From positions 1,735,769 through 1,799,768 of the forward strand of contig NZ_JACDIT010000001.1 of NCBI RefSeq assembly GCF_013839445.1: DNA of 64,000 nt, written 5' to 3'. Below, piece by piece: positions 42,142 to 50,133 of this stretch (the first letter of the stretch is position 1; each line of letters starts with the position of its first letter). Below the pieces are notes generated by a model. It was given only the letters and a program-made list of their open reading frames with translations. It made no database searches and was not told the origin of the DNA. The DNA is from Chthonobacter albigriseus. Lineage in GTDB: Bacteria; Pseudomonadota; Alphaproteobacteria; Rhizobiales; Pleomorphomonadaceae. The translations under genes and the position numbers were made by a program.

Positions 42142-42621
42142 TCAGCCGCGCCGGGCGGCCTCGATGGCGGCGACGTCGATCTTGCCCATCTGCATCATCG
42201 CTTCAAAGGCGCGCTTCGCCTCGGCGCCACCGGCAGCGAGCGCATCGGTGAGCACGCGCGGCGTGATCTGCCACGACACCCCCCAGCGGTCCTTGCACCA
42301 GCCGCAAGCGCTTTCCTGGCCGCCGTTGCCGACGATCGCGTTCCAGTAGCGGTCGGTCTCCTCCTGGTCGTCGGTGGCGACCTGGAACGAAAAGGCCTCG
42401 GTTTGGGGAAACGCGGGTCCGCCGTTGAGGCCGAGGCAAGGGACGCCAAGCACCGTGAAGAGGACCGTCAGCACGTCGCCGGCCTTGCCGGAGGGATAGT
42501 CGCTGGGTGCGCGGAACACCGCCTGCACCGCACTGTCGGGGAATGTCTCCGCATAGAAGCGGGCGGCGGCCTCGGCGTCGTTGTCATACCAGATGCAGAG
42601 GGTGTTCTTCGGCTGGTTCAT
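42142..42621 (-). CDS. VOC superfamily (PhnB/glyoxalase-like) protein
   Basis: A 159-residue protein of the PhnB-like vicinal-oxygen-chelate family. It shows NTLCIWYDNDAEAAARFYAETFPDS, VLGVPCLGLNGGPAFPQTEAFSF and ESACGWCKDRWGVSWQITP, the W-C-x-D-x-x-G-V-x-W-Q signature of 3-demethylubiquinone-methyltransferase-like (glyoxalase) proteins. Its substrate is unknown. It is divergent from nnrS and shares the intergenic box at 42781, but there is no known link to nitrogen oxides. It may be a simple passenger. Confidence 0.85.
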   Translation of the reverse strand: MNQPKNTLCIWYDNDAEAAARFYAETFPDSAVQAVFRAPSDYPSGKAGDVLTVLFTVLGVPCLGLNGGPAFPQTEAFSFQVATDDQEETDRYWNAIVGNGGQESACGWCKDRWGVSWQITPRVLTDALAAGGAEAKRAFEAMMQMGKIDVAAIEAARRG

Positions 42622-42780
42622 GGCGGTCTCCTCGAGGGCGCGACGGCGGCAGCCCGTGCCGCCGACACCACCAGGACGAACAGGCAACCGCAAGGCCGAC
42701 ATCGGGCAAGGCGAAAAATGGACCTCCCGGCACACCGACGCCGCCGCTCGTCCCCACCCGGAACTCACGTTCTCCTGAGA

Positions 42781-42794
42781 TTGCGCCCGCACAA
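42781..42794. promoter_or_regulatory. NnrR/FNR-type box upstream of the second nnrS
   Basis: TTGCGCCCGCACAA, matching the TTGCG-N4-CACAA form described for NnrR sites in Rhodobacter. Centre 56 nt before the nnrS start and about 166 nt before the divergent VOC gene. Confidence 0.8.
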
Positions 42795-42843
42795 AGTGCG
42801 GTCGCGGGTCCCGTGGCATCGCTGGGGGCGAAAGGATCTTGCC

Positions 42844-44037
42844 ATGCCCCTCTCCCCTTCCCTTGCTGCATCCCGCTCCCGATCCGACGCGGGCTGGCTG
42901 TTCGCCGTCTCCTTCCGCCCGCACTTCATCGGCGCCTCCGCGCTCGCGGCAGCCGCGGTCCCCCTCTGGACGTGGATCTTCCTGACGGGCGTCTCCGAAG
43001 TCGCGGGGATGCCGGCGACGGCCTGGCATGCCCACGAGATGGTGTTCGGGTTCCTGCCCGCTGTCATGGCGGGCTACCTCGTTTCCTCAACGCCGAACTG
43101 GTCGGGCAGGCTTCCGGCCTCCGGCTGGCCGCTCGCCGCGCTCTTCGCGCTCTGGCTGGCCGGGCGGATCGTGCCGCTGGTTTCCCCCGCGGCGATCGCC
43201 GTCGCGACGGACGCAGGCTTTCCCCTGGCGGTGGCGGCGGTTCTCCTGCGCGAGGCGCGGGTGAAGGCGCCGCGCCAGTCCCGCCATGGCCTGATGCTGT
43301 TTCCCGTGCTCGCCGCCGCCGCGGTCGCGCACCGCCTTCTGGCGGCCGATCCGCAGGCGGCCGCGATGCTCGCCCGCGTCGGCGTCGCGGTCGCCGTCCT
43401 CCTCATCTCGGCAGTCGGCGGACGGCTTGTTCCGAGCCTCACCCGGAACGCCCTGGCCGGGCGCGGTGCGGAGCGCGTGCCCGAGCCCTACGGCCGCTAC
43501 GACGTCCTCGTTCTTGCCGCCATATTCCCGGCCCTGGCCGCCTGGGCGGTCGCTCCCGACCACCCGGCCTCGGCCGTTCTGATGGGCGCCGGCGCCCTTC
43601 TTCAGGCCGCCCGTCTGGCCCGCTGGCGGGGTTGGCTGGTCCGGCAGGCCGACGTCGCGGCCCTGCATGCCGGCTATGCCTGGGTGGTGATCGGAACCGC
43701 GCTCGCGGCCCTCGCCGCGGATCCGCTCGGATCCGTCCCGCCCGACGCCGCTCTGCACGCCTTCACCGCCGGGGCCATCGGCTGCATGACGATGGCGGTG
43801 ATGGCCCGTTTGGGCGCGACCCGCGGCACTGGTGCGCGGGCGAGCGCACGCCTCGGCACGGCCGCTCTCGCGCTCGTCAACGCCGCGGCGGGCGCCCGGG
43901 TGGCGGCGCCTCTCGTGGATGGCGCCTTCGTCGAGCTGCTCGGCACCGCGTCCGTGCTGTGGGCCTGTGCCTGGGGCTTGTTCGTGGCCGCCCAGCTCGG
44001 CCCCCGGTTCCGCCGCCGGCCCAGATCCATCTCCTGA
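42844..44037 (+). CDS. nnrS: NnrS family heme-copper membrane protein (second copy)
   Basis: A 397-residue polytopic protein with about 12 membrane segments. Signature parts are SFRPHFIGASALAAAAVPL, WHAHEMVFGFLPAVMAGYLVSSTPNWSGR and AVGGRLVPSLTRNAL. It differs clearly from the copy at 35440 (FRPFF and TPNW versus VANW patterns), so this is an old paralogue, not a recent duplicate. It would help the cell cope with NO made by NirK. It has its own box 56 nt upstream and converges with norD. Confidence 0.9.
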   Translation: MPLSPSLAASRSRSDAGWLFAVSFRPHFIGASALAAAAVPLWTWIFLTGVSEVAGMPATAWHAHEMVFGFLPAVMAGYLVSSTPNWSGRLPASGWPLAALFALWLAGRIVPLVSPAAIAVATDAGFPLAVAAVLLREARVKAPRQSRHGLMLFPVLAAAAVAHRLLAADPQAAAMLARVGVAVAVLLISAVGGRLVPSLTRNALAGRGAERVPEPYGRYDVLVLAAIFPALAAWAVAPDHPASAVLMGAGALLQAARLARWRGWLVRQADVAALHAGYAWVVIGTALAALAADPLGSVPPDAALHAFTAGAIGCMTMAVMARLGATRGTGARASARLGTAALALVNAAAGARVAAPLVDGAFVELLGTASVLWACAWGLFVAAQLGPRFRRRPRSIS

Positions 44038-44047
44038 CATGGGCGCA

Positions 44048-44074
44048 GGCGGGCGACCCGAAGGACCGCCCGCC
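44048..44074. terminator. Hairpin between convergent nnrS and norD
   Basis: GGCGGGCG (44048-44055) and CGCCCGCC (44067-44074) form a perfect 8-bp stem with an 11-nt loop in the 69-nt gap between two convergent genes. There is no T-run on either side, so it may act as a mutual boundary rather than an intrinsic terminator. Confidence 0.35.
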
Positions 44075-44106
44075 CGTCCCGGCACGGCGTCCGGTGCCCT
44101 CGCGGC

Positions 44107-46020
44107 CTATCGGACGAGCTGCCGGTAGATGGCCGGGAGGGCTGACGGCAGGCGCTCCGGATCGGGCACGATAGCGTAGCCGCCGCGGCCGAACAGGTAA
44201 GGGAAGTAGTCGCTCGCCTCCGCGTCCATGGTGACGCCGAACACCCGCAGTCCCGCCTTCTTCGCTTCCCGGATTGCGGCGCGGGTATCCTCGATCCCGA
44301 AGCGGCCCTCGTAGTGGTCGACGTCGTTGGGCTTCCCGTCGGTGAGGAGCAGCAGCAGCCGATGACGGTGCGGACGGTCGGCGAGCCGTTTCGCGGCATG
44401 CCGCACCGCCGCGCCCATGCGCGTATACTGCCCCGGCTTCAGGGCTTCGATGCGGCGGACCACCGTCTGCCCGAGCGCCTCGTCGAAATCCTTCACTGTC
44501 GCCACCGTGACGGCGGTCCGCTTGCGCGACGTGAAGGCGAGGATCGCGTGCTCGTCGCCGCAGGCGGTCAGCCCGTGGGTCAGGGCGAGCAGTGCGGCCT
44601 TCTCCACGTCGAGCACGCGGTGGGAACCGTTCCACGCGTCGGTGGAGAGGGAGACATCCATCAGCACGGCCACCGAGAGGTCCCGCTCGACCGACCGGGT
44701 GGCGGTGAACACCCGATCGGACCCTGGCCCGCCGGCGCGGCGGTCGGTCACCGACCTCACCAGCGCCGAAAGGTCGAGATCGTCGCCGTCGGGCTCGCCA
44801 TGGAGCGTCAGCCGCTTCGGGCGCAAGGCCTCGAACTGGCGCCGCACGGCGGCGATCCGGCGCTGCATGGCCGCATCGGGCGCCCAGTCCTCGCCTTCCT
44901 CCGCCGCCACGGTCGCGAGCACCCGGCAATGGTCCGGCAGGTAGATCCCCTTCTTCCAGTTCCATTCGGGATAGGTGACGCCGCCGGCGACGGCCGCTCC
45001 GTCAGCCTCCGCAGGAGCGAGGTCGAGGTCCATCTTCAGCCGGACCGACGACCGCCGCCGGTTCGACCCGATCGTGAGTTCGGGCAGGTCGTCGGCCGCC
45101 TGCCGGGCTCCGTCCTCGTCGTCGTCGTCCACCTTCCGGTTCACGTTCACCATCTCCGAGATCGAGAAGATCGTCTCGAAGCGGTGGAACACCAGCGGGT
45201 CGCCACGGTCGCTCTCCTCGGTCGAGCGTCGTTCCGCGCGCCGGCGTTTCCGGTCCACCTCGATCGATCGGCCGTCCGGATCCTCCCCCTCGTCCGGCCG
45301 TGGCGGCGTGGAGGAGACCTGCAGGATCCCGAACAGCGGCACGGGCAGGTAGGTCCGATACCCGCGCCCGGCGGCGAGGCGGGAAAGGTCCGCTCCCCGC
45401 TCTTCCAGGACGCGGAGGAACGGGTTGGAGGGATTGCGGCTTCCGCCGAGGAGGGCGACGATGGCTTCCTCCAGCTGCGCTTCCACCGGGGGCAGCGAAC
45501 GCTTCGGCCGTACCGCGAGCGTTGCCGCCCTCAGCCGGGCGTAGGTGCGGCGAAGGCCTGGCCAGGCGTTCAAGGTGTCCGTCGTCGTGTCGACGGCGGC
45601 ACGGAGCCGCGCCAGGTCGTCCCTCAACGGATCACCCGACGGCTGGTCGGGAGGCACCGCATGGGCGAACCACGCCGCCAGCCACTCGAACAGGGCCTCG
45701 TTGTCCGCCCAGTCGGGATAGACGTCGATCACACCGGGCAGCCGCAGCGTCGATGCATCCAGGATCGGCAGCGCCAGCGTCTCGGTGCCAAGGCCCATCT
45801 TCTGCAGCAGGCTCAGCCGGTGCCGCGACGCGACGGGTGCGCTTTCCGCGATGCGGACCGCCCCCTCCCCACCCAGTGCACGAAAGAGCACGCCCAGCCG
45901 CGTGCGCATGGACGAAAGGGTCGCGGCCGCCTGCGGATGGCGCCGGTAGGTGGAAACGCCGCCAACGAGCCGGTGCCAGTGCTCGCCGACGAATTCCTCG
46001 GGTTCGAAGATGGACATCAT
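44107..46020 (-). CDS. norD: NorD, VWA-domain protein for nitric oxide reductase activation
   Basis: A 637-residue protein. The C-terminal von Willebrand A domain (about 440-630) has VLMDVSLSTDAW, the MIDAS-type D-x-S-x-S, then GDEHAILAFTSRK and LLLLTDGKPNDVDHYEGRFGIEDT. The N-terminal 400 residues, with EPEEFVGEHWHRLVG, are the usual NorD part. NorD works with the NorQ ATPase to insert or activate the NorCB metal centre. It begins with tandem ATGs (46020/46017) and follows norQ by 8 nt. It is the last gene of norCBQD. Confidence 0.93.
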   Translation of the reverse strand: MMSIFEPEEFVGEHWHRLVGGVSTYRRHPQAAATLSSMRTRLGVLFRALGGEGAVRIAESAPVASRHRLSLLQKMGLGTETLALPILDASTLRLPGVIDVYPDWADNEALFEWLAAWFAHAVPPDQPSGDPLRDDLARLRAAVDTTTDTLNAWPGLRRTYARLRAATLAVRPKRSLPPVEAQLEEAIVALLGGSRNPSNPFLRVLEERGADLSRLAAGRGYRTYLPVPLFGILQVSSTPPRPDEGEDPDGRSIEVDRKRRRAERRSTEESDRGDPLVFHRFETIFSISEMVNVNRKVDDDDEDGARQAADDLPELTIGSNRRRSSVRLKMDLDLAPAEADGAAVAGGVTYPEWNWKKGIYLPDHCRVLATVAAEEGEDWAPDAAMQRRIAAVRRQFEALRPKRLTLHGEPDGDDLDLSALVRSVTDRRAGGPGSDRVFTATRSVERDLSVAVLMDVSLSTDAWNGSHRVLDVEKAALLALTHGLTACGDEHAILAFTSRKRTAVTVATVKDFDEALGQTVVRRIEALKPGQYTRMGAAVRHAAKRLADRPHRHRLLLLLTDGKPNDVDHYEGRFGIEDTRAAIREAKKAGLRVFGVTMDAEASDYFPYLFGRGGYAIVPDPERLPSALPAIYRQLVR

Positions 46021-46028
46021 CGCCGCCC

Positions 46029-46835
46029 TCACCCGAGCGCGAGGTCGGCGACGCGGGCGAGCGCCCGCATCACCTCCGGATCGTCCGTCAGCGGCTGCAG
46101 CAGCGCCGCCTCGATGGCGACGGCCGGCTTCATACCGTCCCGGATCAGGATCGCGGCATAGACCAGGAGCCGGGTCGAGGCGCCCTCCTCCAGATCCTGG
46201 CCCTTGAGGTCGCGAAGCGCATTGGCGATCCGCACCAGCGGCACGCAGCGGTCCTTCGTCAGGCCGCTCTCGCGCGCGACGATGGCCGCTTCCGCGTCCG
46301 GGTCGGGAAAGCCGAACTCGATGGCGACAAAGCGCTGGCGGGTCGACGGTTTCAGCGTCTTCAGGACGTTCTGGTAGCCCGGGTTGTAGGACACCACCAG
46401 CATGAACTCGGACGGAGCCTCCAGCAGCTCGCCGGTGCGCTCCAGCGGCAGCAGGCGGCGGTCGTCGGTGACCGGGTGGAGCACGACGGTGACGTCCTTG
46501 CGTGCCTCCACCACCTCGTCGAGGTAGACGATGGCGCCCTCGCGCACCGCCCGGGTGAGCGGACCGTCGACCCAGACGGTTTCTCCGCCCTTCAAAAGGA
46601 ACCGGCCGGTGAGGTCCGCCGCCGTCAGGTCGTCGTGGCAGGAGACCGTGAAGAGGGGACGGCCGAGTCTCGCCGCCATGTGGGCCACGAAGCGGGTCTT
46701 GCCGCAGCCGGTCGGGCCTTTCAGGAGCACCGGCAGCTGGTTGCGGTAGGCGTGGTCGAAAAGGGCGCACTCGGTGCCCGAGGGCGAATAGAACGGCAGC
46801 GCCTCGACGGCGGCGGTGGTGGCGAGGGCGGACAT
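46029..46835 (-). CDS. norQ: NorQ, MoxR/CbbQ-type AAA+ ATPase
   Basis: A 268-residue ATPase. Walker A is LLKGPTGCGKTRFV (about residues 36-49), Walker B is AIVYLDEVVEARKD, with sensor-like VVSYNPGYQN and the TRQRFVAIEFGFPDP segment of the CbbQ/NirQ/NorQ family. It probably remodels the nitric oxide reductase with NorD to insert non-heme iron. The ATG at 46835 begins the conserved N-terminus; the long frame further upstream is a shadow of norB. It lies 62 nt after norB on the same strand. Confidence 0.95.
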   Translation of the reverse strand: MSALATTAAVEALPFYSPSGTECALFDHAYRNQLPVLLKGPTGCGKTRFVAHMAARLGRPLFTVSCHDDLTAADLTGRFLLKGGETVWVDGPLTRAVREGAIVYLDEVVEARKDVTVVLHPVTDDRRLLPLERTGELLEAPSEFMLVVSYNPGYQNVLKTLKPSTRQRFVAIEFGFPDPDAEAAIVARESGLTKDRCVPLVRIANALRDLKGQDLEEGASTRLLVYAAILIRDGMKPAVAIEAALLQPLTDDPEVMRALARVADLALG

Positions 46836-46897
46836 GGATCGTGCTCCGGAACGGGGAAATGGAGGCCGGGCGGCATCGACCGCCCGGCCTGGCTGGA

Positions 46898-48247
46898 TCA
46901 CTCGGCAGGCTGGACGGCCGCCGCGACGCGGCCGGCCTTGCGCTCGCCGACGGGGCCGAAGACGGACCAGAGGAAGAGGCCGGCCGCCACCGCGACAAGG
47001 ACGCCGGAGCCGAGCCGCACCCAATAGAAGGGCGCGATCTGGTCCTGGACCTCCATGTAGGACATGCCGAGCACGCGCTGCAGGTGGACCTGGATGGCGC
47101 CGGCGAAGGTGAGCGCGAAGGTCATCACCGTCATCGCCCCCGTCATCATCCAGAAGGACACGATGTTCAGCGTCTGGTGGTAGGGCGCCCTTCCCCGGAG
47201 GTAGGGCATCGCATAGGTGATCAGCGCCAGGTTCAGCATCACGTAGGCGCCGAAGAAGGCGAGATGCCCGTGCGCCGCCGTGACCTGGGTGCCGTGGGTG
47301 TAGTAGTTCACGAAGCTGAGGGTGTGCAGGAACCCCCAGATCCCGGCCCCGAAGAAGGCGCCGACGGTGCAGCCGAGCGACCAGAGCACCGCGGCGCGGT
47401 TCGGATGGTCCTTGCGACCCTTGAACACCATCTTGAAGGCGAAGATCACCATGGCGAAGAAGGGGGCGATCTCCAGCGCCGAGAACACCGATCCGACCCA
47501 CTGCCAGTAGCCCGGCGCCCCGATCCAGTAGTAGTGGTGACCGGTGCCGAGGAGCCCCGAGAAGAGCGCCAGTCCGACGATGGCGTAGAGCCATTTCTCC
47601 ACGACCTCGCGGTCGACGCCGGTGGTCTTGATCATCAGGAAGGCGAGCACGGAGGCCATCACCAGCTCCCAAACGCCCTCCACCCAGAGGTGGACGATGT
47701 ACCACCAGTAGATCTTGTCGAGCGCCAGGTTGTCTGGCGCGTAGAAGGCGAACAGCCAGAAGACGGCGATGCCCCAGAGCCCCAGAAGGAGCACCGACGT
47801 CACAGCCGTCCGGCGCCCCTTCATCACGGTCATCGAGACGTTGTAGAGGAAGATCAGGGCGACGATGACAATGGCGATCTTGATCCAGAGCGGCTGCTCC
47901 AGGAACTCGCGGCCCTCGTGGACCCCAAGCGTATAGCCCGCCACCGCCGACAGCGCCCCGACCATCAGCAGCCCGAGTTGCACATAGGCGAGCAGCGGGC
48001 TCTCGATGTCGCGCTCGGCTTCCTCCGGGACGAGGTAGTAGGCGCAGCCGAAGAACCCCATCAGCAGCCAGACGATCAGCGCGTTGGTGTGGATCATCCG
48101 GATGATGTTGAACGGCATCAGTTCGGACAGGACGTTCGGCAGCACGTAGACCGTGCCGGCGAGCGCACCGGCCAGGATCTGGACGCCGAACAGGATCATG
48201 GCGCAGGCGAAGTACCAGAACGCCACGCGTTGGCTTGCGTATTTCAT
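46898..48247 (-). CDS. norB: Nitric oxide reductase large subunit (cNor)
   Basis: A 449-residue integral membrane protein with 12 membrane segments that reduces NO to N2O. Metal-ligand histidines are visible: IRMIHTNALIVWLL (low-spin heme), YWWYIVHLWVEGVWELVMASVLAF (His and the catalytic-site Glu at FeB), GTGHHYYWIG, and TAAHGHLAFFGAYVMLNLAL for the hemes b and b3. It lacks the N-terminal quinol-oxidase extension of qNor, so it works with NorC. It begins 12 nt after norC. Confidence 0.97.
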   Translation of the reverse strand: MKYASQRVAFWYFACAMILFGVQILAGALAGTVYVLPNVLSELMPFNIIRMIHTNALIVWLLMGFFGCAYYLVPEEAERDIESPLLAYVQLGLLMVGALSAVAGYTLGVHEGREFLEQPLWIKIAIVIVALIFLYNVSMTVMKGRRTAVTSVLLLGLWGIAVFWLFAFYAPDNLALDKIYWWYIVHLWVEGVWELVMASVLAFLMIKTTGVDREVVEKWLYAIVGLALFSGLLGTGHHYYWIGAPGYWQWVGSVFSALEIAPFFAMVIFAFKMVFKGRKDHPNRAAVLWSLGCTVGAFFGAGIWGFLHTLSFVNYYTHGTQVTAAHGHLAFFGAYVMLNLALITYAMPYLRGRAPYHQTLNIVSFWMMTGAMTVMTFALTFAGAIQVHLQRVLGMSYMEVQDQIAPFYWVRLGSGVLVAVAAGLFLWSVFGPVGERKAGRVAAAVQPAE

Positions 48248-48259
48248 CGGTGTAGCTCC

Positions 48260-48712
48260 TCAGCCAGCGTCGTTCGGCGGCCAGTTCTGGGTGTCGATCC
48301 GGCTCGTCCACTCCAGGAAGTCGACGAGGTCGTTCAGTTCCTGGGTCGTCAGGTTGAACTGCGGCATCTGGCGCCGGCCTTCGATGCCGGACGGCTGCGA
48401 CTGCATCCAGGCGATCAACCCCTCGCGGGCGGCGGCGGGATCGTCCCGGCCGCCGTAGCGAACCCAGACGTTGCCGACCTCCGGGGCGAAGTAGGCGCCT
48501 TCGCCGAGGATCGAATGGCAGTTGATGCAGGCGTTCTTCTCCCAGACGTGCTTGCCGCGCACGACGCTGTCGCTCAGCGTCGCCTGGTCGGTCGACGTCG
48601 TGACGATGTGCCAGTGGCTCTGGGCGGTCAGGCCCACGAAAACCACGAAGAAGAACACGGACCCGCCGTAGAACACGTTGCGGGCGGCTGATTTGGTGAA
48701 GCGCTCGCTCAT
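48260..48712 (-). CDS. norC: Nitric oxide reductase cytochrome c subunit
   Basis: A 150-residue membrane-anchored monoheme cytochrome. An N-terminal anchor helix (NVFYGGSVFFFVVFVGLTAQSH) is followed by the heme motif CINCH (in NACINCHSILGEGAYFAPE, about residue 62) and a later methionine ligand region (RRQMPQFNLTTQELNDLVDFLEW). It passes electrons from soluble cytochromes or pseudoazurin to NorB. It is the first gene of norCBQD, with a TTG-N8-CAA box about 105 nt upstream. The ATG at 48712 is chosen from the conserved start SERFTKSAARN; the frame is open far upstream without homology. Confidence 0.96.
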   Translation of the reverse strand: MSERFTKSAARNVFYGGSVFFFVVFVGLTAQSHWHIVTTSTDQATLSDSVVRGKHVWEKNACINCHSILGEGAYFAPEVGNVWVRYGGRDDPAAAREGLIAWMQSQPSGIEGRRQMPQFNLTTQELNDLVDFLEWTSRIDTQNWPPNDAG

Positions 48713-48810
48713 CGGGCGGCGCTCCTGCGGCTCTCGGACATGACAGGTCTCCCGTTGCTCCGGCGGAAACCGGCGGTGACCTGTGTTAGGCGGGCAGGCG
48801 ATCGAGAACG

Positions 48811-48824
48811 TTGTCCGGGAGCAA
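48811..48824. promoter_or_regulatory. NnrR/FNR-type box upstream of norC
   Basis: TTGTCCGGGAGCAA, a TTG-N8-CAA repeat differing at one base from the box before ccoG, centred about 105 nt upstream of the norC start. Confidence 0.8.
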
Positions 48825-49174
48825 ACTCCGGCGCCGGTCGCCGGCGCGGACGGGAACGTCGGTGGCGCGGCCGCCGGATCGGCGAGGATCGCACGGCCCG
48901 CGGCCGGACCGTTCAGGCGGTTGGAAGTTACGGTCGGCCTGGCGCCGGACCGGTCAGGACGATGCGACGGCCGCGGGCGGGCAAGGCGTCCCATCGTCCT
49001 CGAGCCGCGCGGGGGCGGGCCTGGCCGACGAAGCCGGACGGGGCCGGCCCGCCATCCCCGAGCAGGCCGCGCAACGCTCGTCCGCAGGCCGGGCGGATCC
49101 ATCCTTCGGCATGCACATGTCGGTCCCGTCCTCCCGTTCAACCCGGACCATGCCGCGATCGCCGGCTGCCGGCC

Positions 49175-49188
49175 TTGAGCAAAATCAA
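49175..49188. promoter_or_regulatory. FNR-type box upstream of the nap operon
   Basis: TTGAGCAAAATCAA matches the classical FNR consensus TTGAT-N4-ATCAA at nine of ten positions, unlike the G+C-rich NnrR-type boxes elsewhere. It lies about 180 nt before napE, so a long leader is implied, or an additional promoter element downstream. Confidence 0.7.
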
Positions 49189-49367
49189 TGTCCGGCCACA
49201 CCCGTCCCCAGCGCGAGGACCGCCGACGGGCGCTTCCGCTACTCCGGCAGCAGACGACACGCCGACGGACGCAGTTCAGGACTTCTCCCGAGTTGCGGCC
49301 GCGGTCGCATCCGCGCATGGTCTAATCTCTGTATTCGTCGTGCATGTTGAGAGAGGCAGCCGTGGCC

Positions 49368-49550
49368 ATGGAGCCGAAGACCGCCCCGGGATCCGTCCCC
49401 AGCCGACGCGCGGAACTCCTCACCTTTCTGGTTCTCGCCTTCGGCGTCTGGCCCTTCGTCGCCGTCGGCGTGGTCGGCGGCTTCGGGCTTCTGGTTTGGA
49501 TCATCCAGATGATCTTCGGGCCGCCAGGTCCGCCCGCGGCACCGCACTAG
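49368..49550 (+). CDS. napE: NapE, small membrane protein of the periplasmic nitrate reductase operon
   Basis: A 60-residue protein with one membrane helix (LLTFLVLAFGVWPFVAVGVVGGFGLLVWIIQM), matching the NapE family pattern of F-L-x-x-A-(F/V)-x-x-x-P-x-x-(A/S)-V-x-x-V-G-x-Y/F-G-F-x-V-W. Its role is unknown; it is the first gene of nap operons in many alphaproteobacteria. The start may be the ATG at 49368 or the GTG at 49362, which has GAGG at better spacing; an ATG at 49344 lacks a binding site. Confidence 0.85.
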   Translation: MEPKTAPGSVPSRRAELLTFLVLAFGVWPFVAVGVVGGFGLLVWIIQMIFGPPGPPAAPH

Positions 49551-49559
49551 GCCATTGCC

Positions 49560-49877
49560 ATGGAAGACCTCCCCAGCCCGTCCCGACGTTTCTTCATAAC
49601 CGGCCGCATCGGCCGCATCACCGCAGAAGAGGCGGCCCGGACGGACGGGCCCCGGATCGCGTCGATCGGCCAGGGCTGCCTGCCCCAGCGCGGGGTCGAC
49701 TGTCAGCTTTGCCGAGATGCGTGCCCGGCCGATGCCATCCGCTTTCGCCCCCGGCGCGGCGGGCCGTTTCTGCCGGAGGTGAGCGCAGCGGCGTGCACAG
49801 GCTGCGGCGCGTGCCTGGCGATGTGCCCCACCGGTTCCATCGCACTTGACCTCGCCCCGGAGCAAGAAAATGCATGA
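49560..49877 (+). CDS. napF: NapF, ferredoxin-like maturation protein (short form)
   Basis: A 105-residue cytoplasmic iron-sulfur protein. It shows GCLPQRGVDCQLCRDACP and CTGCGACLAMCPTGS, enough cysteines for two [4Fe-4S] clusters. NapF in enteric bacteria is about 160 residues with more clusters, so this is a short version. NapF assists cofactor loading of NapA. It lies 9 nt after napE and overlaps napD by 8 nt. Confidence 0.88.
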   Translation: MEDLPSPSRRFFITGRIGRITAEEAARTDGPRIASIGQGCLPQRGVDCQLCRDACPADAIRFRPRRGGPFLPEVSAAACTGCGACLAMCPTGSIALDLAPEQENA

Positions 49878-50133
49878 GCCGCGCATCGACATCGTTTCCA
49901 GCGCCGTGGTCACCGTCAAGCCGGGCTGGGATGTAGCGGTCGCCTCGGCCCTCGGCGAACTGCCGCTCACGGAGATTCGGGCGGCGTCGACGACCAAGCT
50001 CGTCGTCATCCTGGAGGGTGCCAGCCGCGGCGAGGTCGGCGGACGGCTGGCCCGTATCGCGCTGATGGACGGCGTCATCAGCGCGAACCTGGTTTTCGAA
50101 CACGTCGACGAGGACGGGGAGGTCCCGGGATGA
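49870..50133 (+). CDS. napD: NapD, chaperone of NapA
   Basis: An 87-residue ferredoxin-fold protein. It shows [41 protein letters not shown] and the [16 protein letters not shown] end, typical of NapD, which binds the Tat signal of NapA and guides its assembly. The ATG at 49870 has GGAG 7 nt upstream; a longer frame from 49846 duplicates the NapF end. Its stop overlaps the napA ATG (ATGA). Confidence 0.92.
   Translation: MHEPRIDIVSSAVVTVKPGWDVAVASALGELPLTEIRAASTTKLVVILEGASRGEVGGRLARIALMDGVISANLVFEHVDEDGEVPG

Larger units (their letters stand above)
48713..49367. other. Divergent regulatory region of nor and nap operons
   Basis: About 650 bases of very GC-rich DNA between norC (leftward) and napE (rightward). 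It holds the two CRP/FNR-type boxes listed separately. Several open frames exist on both strands, but all are Arg/Pro/Ala-rich without recognisable domains. A TCTAATCT run at about 49320 may be part of the nap promoter. Confidence 0.5.

Noticed and set aside
46029..48311. A 760-codon frame covering norB and norQ on the minus strand
   Set aside because: Its first two thirds are a frame shadow of norB; only the part from 46835 matches NorQ.
48783..49350. Open frames of 60-180 codons on both strands in the nor-nap intergenic region
   Set aside because: All are Arg/Pro/Ala-rich, lack ribosome binding sites and domains, and overlap the regulatory boxes; they look like GC-rich non-coding frames.
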